Below are positions 24,301 through 33,553 of a DNA stretch of 64,000 nucleotides, piece by piece. Under the pieces are notes generated by a model, which made no database searches, was not told the origin of the DNA, and saw nothing but the letters and a program-made list of their open reading frames with translations. The position numbers were made by a program, and so were the translations under genes. The DNA comes from Daphnia pulex (taxonomy: Eukaryota > Arthropoda > Branchiopoda > Diplostraca > Daphniidae), in NCBI RefSeq assembly GCF_021134715.1, contig NC_060019.1, forward strand, positions 1,240,001 through 1,304,000, given 5' to 3'. The stretch's first letter is position 1; each line of letters begins with the position of its first letter.

Positions 24301-27284
24301 TATCGACATGTTGATTTTCCAGGATTAGACTGATTGTTTCAATTTCAATTTCTTTCGCATTAAAGGCCGCATAGTGAAGTGGGGTGTAGCCCTTCTTGTC
24401 GGCAATATCGGGATCGGCTCCTTTTCCAATCAGGTGACGAGTATTTATTTCTAAATTGGTTCCCATGATTGCATAATGGAGAGGTGTCCATCCATCGTTG
24501 TCGACTCCGTTGATGTCGAATTTTCTAGTTTCCAGAATGGCGTCGATGAGATCCGTCGTCTTTGCCAAAAGGGATGCCAAATGAAGAGCATTCGCTCCCT
24601 CTTCTCCCCATGTCCTGTCACCTGCTCCACTTTTCAATAGGATACGAATACTTCCTACGTTCGAATCTCGTATAGCTGAAACCACGTATTCCTTCCTTTC
24701 CGAAATTTTGTCGATTTTGGCCTCCATTGTTTTTGTATCGTCGCTTAAAAATTTGGCAAATTTGCGGAGCTTATCATTGCTGAAAACACGCATATGTTTT
24801 TTCATTATTTCATTAGTTCCTTGGAGCAGTTTGTTTTCTCTTTCCACTGCACCTTTCTCTTTTAAACGGATGGCAATTCTTTCACCGTGCCCGTGTGTGT
24901 TGACCTTTGCGTAGTCTAGCGCACTGTGATGCCCTTTATTGTCCAAGCAGTTGACATTCGTGTCTTTATGATTGAGGAGTAGTTCGACCGTATCCATGTC
25001 TTTGGCAAACCTTGCCGCACAATGAAGTGGAGTGAATCCATTGTCATCGGCGACATTGGGATTAGCTCCATTTGATAAAAGGGAGCGAGCGGTAGTCACG
25101 TTGGATGTTGCAATTGCCATATGGAGGGCTGTCGTTCTACCTTGAGATAAAGTTTCATTGACGTCAACTTTTTCGTTTCCCAGAAGTAAATTGAGAATTT
25201 TGGAATCTTTATTGAGTGCCACTGCCACATGAAGTGGAGTGTAGCCTTTGTTGTCGGGGACGGTGGGGTCGGCTCCTTTTCCCAGCAGACGTCTAACACC
25301 ATTCACGTTGTTGGCCCGTATTGCGACAAAGAGTGGAGTTTCCCCATTGCTGTCGCGGCCGTTAATATCGAAATTTCCTTCTTCCGGAATTTCATCCATT
25401 TCCTGTGAACACTCGTCAGTTTCGATAGTCGGAGGTTCTATGCCCTTTTTCAAAAACCGATCACCAATTTCTACTCCTAGCCCGTGCACGTTATGTGTCG
25501 CGTAAAAGAAAAGTTGTCTATCGTTTCTAAACTGTCCGATATCTCCTTCGTGAATGTTCCGCAATAATACGTCGATGATGTTCATGTCCGTTGCGAATGT
25601 TGCAGCCATGTGAAGTGGAGTATCGCCATAATTGTTTCGACAGTGGAGATCAGCGCCCTTGTTGATCAAATGCTCGGCAGTGATTTCGTTGGATTTGAAG
25701 GCGGCGTAATGAAGTGCAGTCCATCCGTTTTCATTTTGATCGTTTACATCGCCCATCCCTTTGACTTTTTGAGCTTCCAGGAGTAGATCTATTATAGGAT
25801 TACCGTCTCTTTCCTGTGCTGCCACATGAAGAACAGACAGACCTTCTTTGTCGAAAATGCTAAGATTGGCTCCTTTTTCTATTAATTTCTTAACAGCGAT
25901 GACGTTGGATGCGACAACGGCCAAATGGAGAGCAGTTTGTCCTTTTACGTCTACATCGTCGACTCTGACTTTGCAATGAGCTAGGAAGAAATCAATGATC
26001 GCGTCATCGTCTCTTTGCTGGGCTGCCAAATGAAGAGGAGATCGACCTTTTTTGTCGGATACGTTGGGATTTGCTCCTTTTTCTAGTAATTTTTGAACAG
26101 CAATGGCGTTGGATAGATAAGCGGCCAAATGGAGAGCCGTTTCTCCATCTCCGTCTACTTCGTCAATCTTGACTTTGCTATGAGCTAGGAGCAAATCGAA
26201 GATATCCGCTTTCATTGTGATGGTGACCGCTAATTGAAGGGCGCTCCTCCCGGATGCATCGCGCCTCGTTGGGTCGGCATTCACTGGATCTTTTAGAAGA
26301 TGTTGAACCATTTTGGTTCTCGAACAAACCATCGCCAAATGAAGCGGAGTAAGTCCATTGTGTAAGGCATTGATGTCGTACTTGCCACTCGCCATCATTT
26401 TATCCACAAGGTCGATATTTTCCATTACAATTAATGTGAATAAAGGGGACAGTTCAAAACGACCCCTTAAGATGTTGATTAAATCCAACATTTTTTGGTT
26501 CCGGCCACTTTCAGGAGGAGGAGAGTACTTGAAAAAACCATCGTATTGGTATCCTATTTCGGTAATTTCTTGACTGATGAAAGTGACAAAGGACTGGCAG
26601 TTTGAATTCAAGATGTTGTACTTTTCTGGAATGATCTGATGGGCCCAAAGAATCGCAAAAAGATCTTTAATCGTACCGTTTCCTACCAAATTTTCGACGA
26701 TGGGTTTCACTTCATTTCGCGTTTCTCCATAACACTTGTCCTTGACGTTTTCTTTGTTGCGCGATCGTTGCAAGACGATGTAATCCCTGTTTTTTTCCAA
26801 TGACCACCAATAGTCTCCATCTGTTTGACATGTCGTCTTGAAGACGATGAAAACGTGAAATGCCCTTTTCAAATCTTTCGTTGTGCCCATGCTGCTTTGG
26901 TGGGTTTCGAACTCGGTGATTTTCGACTCTTTGTTGATGTCTCTTAGAACGCTCAGCATGTCAGGGATTTCACCTTTAGCTTTTATGATATCTTCGAGAG
27001 TTTCTTCATTCAATAAAAAACGAAATAGCGCAGGTTCCGATATTTCGTGTTCCCCCCTCAGGTTGGTTATCAGCATCGGGCACGAAGAGCAATTTTTGCT
27101 GTGACTCGGCACCAAAATAGTCTCTCACAAATGGGATGCTTGAAAGTACCCGTTCGATATGACGGCGTAATATAGGTCTTGATAAGTCACTCACCTTTTG
27201 CCAGTACGTGCCACCGAATTTCGTTAACATTCCAAAATAATCACACAATAAAAGCAAACCACATAGCATAGAAATGTCGGTCAT
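21374..27284 (-). CDS. Giant ankyrin-repeat protein with LRAT/PPPDE-like N-terminal motif
   Basis: One uninterrupted frame (21374-27121) encodes about 1,915 residues. It has no in-frame ATG at its 5' end. A 30-residue first exon (27195-27284, ATG at 27284) ends at a strong GTGAGT donor, and removing 73 bp joins it in phase, giving about 1,945 residues. Counting from the codon at 27115, a globular region spans about 30-195. It has a strand AFHVFIVF (His87), WWSLEK, IVLQRS and NSNCQSFV (Cys173). The H...NCxxF order and spacing recall permuted NlpC/P60 folds such as LRAT and PPPDE. About 45-50 ankyrin repeats follow. They form modules closed by a recurring cap, N.HG.GERIA.RLKEKG, near residues 545, 740, 1095, 1420, 1645 and 1895. 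Modules three, four and six open with TWGE(E/D)G. No TM helix is seen after residue 40. Partner and role are unknown. Confidence 0.85.
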
Positions 27285-28100
27285 GATGAAGAATGTGCAC
27301 TAATAACCCAAAAATAACAAAATGAGTTTTCCTTGTTAGCTATTTGACGCTGCTTGTACTTTATTTAGTTATTTGCGATAGGTTATTTCAACACTTTGTG
27401 CCACGTATCCGTTAGCTTCGAGTCAACCAACTCGACTGATTAGATGCGAATGCATTTTCTCACTTTATGATGTCTAGGATAAGGGAGATCCTTTCATATT
27501 GCACCACCCGAGATCTTATTTTTCATATCCTGTTCATACTTCAGATTGCGTCATCCTCGGCATCAGCCCCCCTACAATATAATTCTCTTCTAGTTTAAAT
27601 GGCTTTCGTGTGCAGTTTGATGACGCCCTGTGTTGATGCTGAAAACAGCATTGCACCATATCTCTGTTTAATTCCCTGCTGATCCTGCTGAAATATCGTT
27701 TTACGGTGGCGCTTTTGGCAGAATGATATCGTCGGCGTCTAAAACACAGAAATTGCCAGTATGTTATGCGTGGCAATAATACTAAGCCTTACAGCAATTA
27801 GAATCTTAGTTTCTACATGTTTTTTGGGAGAGCATGATTAGAGGATAATCAAGCGAGTGAGTTTCCACCGAACAGATCCGTTTTTTTTGTGTGTTTGCTT
27901 TGTATTGTCCAACACGTTATTTGCTCTCTTGTCTTTAGTTTTGATTAAAAAAGTTACCGCGTTCTTATTCGCTGTGTATAGTGTTTTGATGGCTGTACAC
28001 GGTCAATATTGAAACTATTTCGTGACCTTATTGTAGTATCTAATATTGCCTAATATGCCTAAATGGTTATCCACATGTTGGTAAAAATCCTATCATTGTT
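27285..28100. other. Intergenic with dispersed repeat
   Basis: Upstream region of the ankyrin gene. It holds repeat copy 27373-27560, which is shared with 31740-31915. No gene supported. Confidence 0.4.
27373..27560 (+). repeat. Dispersed repeat, copy 1 (partner at 31740-31915)
   Basis: Shares tatccgttag, ttagatgcgaatg..ttt and gagatct(t/c)atttttcatatc in the same order and spacing with 31740-31915. About 175-190 bp, clearly diverged. Confidence 0.65.
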
Positions 28101-28112
28101 GTGGTGCAATTG

Positions 28113-29345
28113 TGTTTTTCCAGGGACTTGCCCGCTTGACGCCCGTTGCTGCAAGCTGTCGAGGAGCTGAAGCGGCCCGTAGGCCACATGATCGGGGCCG
28201 AGAGGTCGGCCTTGGTGGTCGTCGAGGAAAACAAGTGCATCCTGCCTCCCAACTACACGCGCAACTGGAAACTAACTGCGCAGCCCGCGGCTACGCCGGC
28301 CACTCCATCCGCCTGGTCCAACACGACTCGGACAAGGCCCTGATGATCTGCGATGCGCCGTTCCACCAGAAGATCCTGACCTGCATTTGCCGACTGGCCG
28401 GGTCGTGGTGATGGGCAACACGGTCGTCACCGTCTGGGCCCTGGGCAAGAAGCAATTTTCGGTCCTCTAGCAATTCTACGGCCACACGGAGGCCGTCACT
28501 TGCCTGCCAGCCTCGGCCGGCTATGAGATCCTGGTTTTGGGATCGAAACAGCCGGACCGGCCATCGTCAAGGATTTGTCACGTTTGACTTTCATCCGCCA
28601 GTCGACGAGGCACAACGCGCCGCTGGCGGCCATCGACATCAACCATCTGACGGGCGACTCCAGTACTTACGGACCTTCTTCGGCACTTGGCTCCACCTCT
28701 GGTCCATCACCGGCCCTCCGCTGGCCAGCGTCAACACCCTGGTGGGCCAGATCGGCCGTTCTCATCACATCCTCTTCGTCTGTTTCTCGCAGTTGAAGGA
28801 GTGGGGTCCTTGAACGTCATCCTGACGGGATCGACGGACGGAGTCATTTGAATGTAGTCCCTTGACTACGTCCAGGTAAAAGTATTCAGCAACTTTCTCT
28901 GGAATTGAAAAACAAAATGAATGAATGAATTTTTTTAATTGTTTTTGTTTGTTTTAAAAAAAGACAATTGAACCGTTTTGGTGGGCGACGCCCGCGGTCG
29001 CATCCATTCGTTGAGTGTGACGGACGTGATGGGCCGGTCAGTGGCCGACAAATGGCTTCGTGACGACACGGTCGAAATGTGCACCAAATACCGCGTGAAT
29101 TTCTCATTTAGTGAGTGGCGACATCACTGCCGGAAGTGTGGACACGTGTTCTGCTCCCGGTAAATAAATGAAATGACAATTTGTGGATTCGATTTTTATA
29201 GTTTAGAAATGAATTTTTTGAATTTGGTTTTGTTTTCACAGTTGCAGTCGCTCCACATTAAATTGTGCAATTGAGGATCCGCCGTCAGGTGTGGGTGTGT
29301 CAGGAATGGTACGCTTCTTTGAAAATGTTCAGTGACGGATCTTCT
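28113..29345 (+). pseudogene. WDFY3/blue cheese relic, C-terminal WD40 and FYVE region (pseudogene)
   Basis: Translated blocks follow the C-terminus of WDFY3 in order: ELKRPVGHMIGAERS; NKCILPPNYTRNWK; SDKALMICD; the WD40-like PLAAIDINHLTGD; HLWSITGPPLASVNTLVGQ; NVILTGSTDGVI. After a retained intron come VGDARGRIHSLSVTDVMGRS and the first half of the FYVE finger (WRHHCRKCGHVFCSR). A second retained intron precedes the last FYVE block near 29240. Lesions include frameshifts (near 28330 and 28440) and TGA and TAG stops at 28849-28857, where the family has Arg and Trp. Retained introns show it arose by DNA duplication, not retroposition. The FYVE domain binds PI3P in the living gene; this copy cannot be made as protein. 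Confidence 0.85.
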
Positions 29346-29579
29346 TAACTTCGACTTAAAAAATGGGATAAACTGTTTGAGAAACCTTATAACCAAACCT
29401 TATAATCGGATTATAATTTTTTTTTATGTATGGTAAATGACATCACATGGACTCGTGAAGTCGTTGATTATTGTCGGCGTATTATCTGCCCTAATTAAGT
29501 GTGTAACTAGGTAAGCCGTGTAGCTGAGCACTGAGCTGTTGCATGAATGTCATTGAAAATTGTATAATTTATTTTTTTT

Positions 29580-31030
29580 TCGATTAGAACTGTTGGCGTT
29601 TTTGTTGCTTTTGTGGTATTCTGCTGGTATTTGGAACCATCCGTGAATCATTGCCACCAACAGATGTACTTCGACGTGCTTGAAGAAAATCACGGTTACC
29701 GATTTCATTTGCCAACTCCTAGTAACTACGGTAGTATTTTTAAAGTTACTCTAGCTGTTAAAAGGATTTCTTTAACTACCCAAATTATATGTTGAAAAAG
29801 CAGTTGACGTCCCAGCAGTCGTACTGGACTGCTTATCAGAAATGACAGGTGACTACATTCATTTTAAATTTCCTTTGTCATAACTAGTTAATGTAAATTT
29901 TTAGACCCCTTTTCTCCATGTTGCATGCTAGATAATTGATACCAGACTTCAACCCTACCTACAATATTACCGTATGGCCTACATGGTCAAATGGGATGGA
30001 AGCAGGGAGAGAAAACAAATTTTAAAATGGCCGTTTTCAAACCCTCTCTCGTCGCTTTTCTTTCTTCGTTTCACGAGGAATTCTGTTAGTCACCAAGCCT
30101 CTGCTCGATTGCAATCCTTTAGTGTCGTTTGATATCTGTAAAATTTTTCTTGCGTTTGCTTTTATCTGTTTCGTGGGAATCTTTGTTCAACGCGTGACTG
30201 GCAGCCAAGGACTTTAATCACGAGAAAAAAGAAACTTAGGCGTTTGCTGGAACATTACCCTGGTCCAGGTGTAATGGGACGTTTGGCTTTTACTTTTGAG
30301 GCTGTGAATTGTGATGTCAACTCTACTTGTTTTTCAACCCGTAAGTCAATCAATCTTTTTCCCCGGTGATTATTGGTTGGGCTTTACAAAAATTTGTTCT
30401 GCTCTTTCTTTGCCTTGACGTCCCGAAAGAAGTGGTAATCTGTCACGTCGCCATGTTCGCTTGGCTCATGGACAAGGTGGGACGACCAATTCGGGACAAA
30501 ATTCTGGACGCTCCTTGGCGAATTACCTCAAGAGGCAAAAAGTCGTCCAGGTAATATTTTAGTTTTTTTCCGAATTTCAATTCAATTCTTTCGTGTAGTC
30601 GAGCCCAACGAAGTGCATTTCGAGTGCCTGTTTGCTACCTACTATTCGGTTGTGTTAGATATTTCAAATCTACTTCTTGTTGTAATATTTGCCAGTTTCC
30701 AGTAGGGCTAAGTGTTTCAGTGATTTTTTATTATACATTGTTGTGTCACATAACACAGGGAGTACCTAAACTTATTTTCAGTCGCTATTTGTAATTGAAA
30801 TATTTCACTTTGTATTGGTAACCTGACTAATCTTAAATTATAGTTTTTGGCAATGGTTATGTAACAAGTTTTTTCCTTATTTCGTTGATTCACTAGTTTC
30901 ATCGACGATGCGACCTCTTGCTGGGATCTGGATGGAGAAAATGTTGGACCAATTCTCGCAACCCTTTGCCGATGCGTGGATCGAAGGATGGCTCGAGATA
31001 GGATACAGATACACGAGGTAGGAAACCGAA
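29580..31030 (+). pseudogene. Exon-like coding relics, unidentified
   Basis: Three short blocks look like former exons. One is 29640-29735 (QQMYFDVLEENHGYRFHLPTP). One is 30410-30550 (HVAMFAWLMDKVGRPIRDKI, followed by a GTAATA donor-like site). One is 30890-31020 (RPLAGIWMEKMLDQFSQPF, followed by gtagga). They are not joined by consistent frames and I do not recognise the protein. Confidence 0.35.
29950..30130 (+). repeat. Dispersed repeat, copy 1 (partner at 31990-32170)
   Basis: Aligns with 31990-32170, including (g)tatggcctacatggtca / atatgccatgttgtcata and aaaccctctctcgt..cttttctttcttcg. The two copies lie about 2 kb apart in the same orientation. Confidence 0.6.
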
Positions 31031-33060
31031 TCAAAATACTTTTAGTAACCGCACCAGTTTTACACCAGCATGTCGAGGTGAATTTACGATCTTGTCAATT
31101 CTTTTGAGGGTGCTGTCATGAGTCATGACTAGATGATTAAATTCGTTAAGAGTTAATAGTGGATTTCAGTTGGGGCTTTATTAGAAGATGTGTTTGATGC
31201 TCCCATTTTTGAATCGATGTGCATGCAATAATCTTACGAGCCTACTTGCATTTTCATGAAATTTTCTATGGAAACCGATCAATCGATGTTACTACGGTTA
31301 CTATTACGCAGTTGGCAATGTTAATCGTGCCGAAAAGTGACGAAACACAGGTGCGGATTTCTCTACAGCCAATGGCATACTGAGTTTTCGGGAAGTTGCG
31401 TGTTGCAACAGCATCCTCCGTGGCACCAGGATGCTTTCCACTCTCTAAGATAATATAGTCCGCTGCAGGGAATTTCGTTGTTTTCACGTTCGTTGGCCAC
31501 GAACGACGAGTACGTTTGGGCTGTGCATCATGGCGAGTAATCTTATGAAATACCAAAGTAAGGAAATGACAACAAATTTTTATTCGAAGTTGGGTCGTTC
31601 TTTTTCGCTGATTTTGGTTTTGTTTATGATTTATTACCATACACGACGCATTAGTTATAACTCGCTACTAAAATGGTCACGCAGAAATGGGATCATTTTA
31701 ATTCATTCCTCCATAATGATGCACAAATGTTTTCAAAACAAGATAAATGTAGGTTCCAGTACGTGTGCGATGTATCCGTTAGTGTTGAATCAATGAGAAA
31801 GACTTATTAGATGCGAATGAATTTTGTCACTTTTTAAAGAGCTTCCCTCCACTTTACCACATTGCATCACTTGAGATCTCATTTTTCATATCTTGTCCCG
31901 GCAGCTAATTGCATCCTCTTTTGCCGTTAGCCACTTTTTGGGATTTGAAAATTTTTTGTCCGCTGTTTATTCAAACTTTGACGATGCGTCTTGTTTTTGT
32001 TTGGCGCTAAGGCGTACGCATCTTTGATATGCCATGTTGTCATATCTGAATTCCAGTTGTGGTGGAGGAAGAGAGAGAATTTCATGATGGCCCACTGCAT
32101 GTCAAACCCTTTCTCTCGTTCTCTTTCTTCGTTACAAGAAGAAAAATTTGTCTTGTCTACTTTCGTTAGTTTGTTTGAAAAACGAGCTTCAGCTCGAGCC
32201 TACTTGGGTCCGCATTTGCAGGTTTCGTGATTGTCTTTTTGATTCCGCCGGCGGGTAGTTTTTTATCAGGTGCAGTCGAGAGAAGCAAAGGGAGTTGCAA
32301 TGTGTCGGACTTGGTCATCCGCAACGGACTAATCAAAGGTGAACGTTTACAGGGAATCATCCAATCAGAGCATAATGTGACAACACTTCCGAACGACACG
32401 TTCGAACACGCACATCGCCTTTAGCCCCCCTCTTTTGGTTTAATTTTTGTTCTTATCGCAAATGTTAGCAGCTGTAGGCAAATAGAAATAATAGCTAATA
32501 GAAAGAATTCGTCAGATCAGATATGCAATCGTTGCTTGACAGAAAGCCCATTTGTATAACTTGTAATAGAGCCAGACAAAACTCAAATCCCCATTTGCCA
32601 AGGTGTAACTAAAGCATAGAAATGTTCAAAAATCACAAATGTGATCGTAGAAGTAAGAAAGCAATTTACTTGAAAAGGCCAAACGGTCCTTGTCGCATTT
32701 TGAGAGTACTTTATTAACCCAGGGTAGTATAGTAATTAACTTTCCCGGCTTTTTATCTAAGGCTTAATCATTGTGCTCGTGTCAGGATGATGTATGTCTA
32801 CGATTAGACTAGTTCTGAGCTTACTAAATTATGAAAAAATCTTCTATTCAGATGGAACGGGAATAGCCTTTTGAATGAAACTTATTCCTGCCATTTAGAT
32901 GATTGCATAAATCCCGTCTTCTTAAATTCACCCTAATCATTGACATTGCGAATACAGCAGCCTCTCGTTAACGTATTTTCCTTTTTACCATTTTCGTTTA
33001 ATATTCAACATAAAATCAGCTAAGAATTTGCTTTTTCTTCCACTTTGCCAAGAAAAATGA
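31031..33060. other. Gene-poor region with repeat copies
   Basis: Contains repeat copies at 31740-31915 and 31990-32170. A short open stretch at 32227-32424 (...VERSKGSCNVSDLVIRNGL...) is coding-like but has no support. Nothing else is recognised. Confidence 0.4.
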
Positions 33061-33100
33061 ATGACAAAACAAGTTAAAGATTTGAAGTTAAAAATAAAAT

Positions 33101-33106
33101 TTTATT
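33101..33106 (-). terminator. Poly(A) signal for the small gene at 33168-33489
   Basis: AATAAA on the minus strand, 62 bp after the stop codon at 33168. Confidence 0.55.
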
Positions 33107-33167
33107 TGAATCTTAAATAAGAGAAAAAGAAAACTAAAGGAAAAAACAAAAGAAACTGGACCAGCTT

Positions 33168-33489
33168 CTACCATCGAAATAGTCGCCCACTTGCTCGGCT
33201 ACCTCCACCCGCAACGCACGTCAGAAATTGACGGACTCGTTTGAGGGTACTGAAACCCCCCGTCAAGGTGTTAGTCAACTGTACACTGGCGTGCGAGTGA
33301 AAACGATCTAATTCCTTTCACCGTATATAGGAGCCATGATAACTCAACTTTTATACAAGTGCCAGGAATTTCGAAAGTCTTCACTTACATCACACCAGCG
33401 ACCAGCGAACCAACTCCGTCGACGGGTTCATCCACCAATCCCTTTGGATTGTCACGAAGAGGTAACGTCATCGCAAGACGACAATTATT
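33168..33489 (-). CDS. 3' exons of a small unknown gene
   Basis: Two exons join in phase: 33389-33489 (acceptor CCTATCAG, donor GTAAGT) and 33168-33285 (acceptor CACGCCAG). From the first ATG (33471) they give 66 residues, with blocks NPKGLVDEPVDGVGSLVAG and TLTGGFSTLKRVRQFL, ending in RLFRW. A poly(A) signal lies 62 bp downstream. The acceptor before 33489 implies an upstream exon I cannot locate. It might be a non-coding leader, or the transcript could be shared with the KH gene just upstream, whose stop is only 65 bp away. I do not recognise the protein. Confidence 0.45.
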
Positions 33490-33553
33490 CTGATAGGCAA
33501 AACTGACGTCCAGCTTTAATTGTTATTAACTTTAATTAAAAAAAAAAAAGAAA

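Noticed and set aside
21333..27104. Many plus-strand frames across the ankyrin gene
   Set aside because: Antisense shadows of a repetitive coding sequence with no start or splice context.
27113..27115. Start of the long ankyrin frame at 27115
   Set aside because: The codon there is TTG, not ATG. Eukaryotic initiation at this site is unlikely, so I use the upstream ATG exon.
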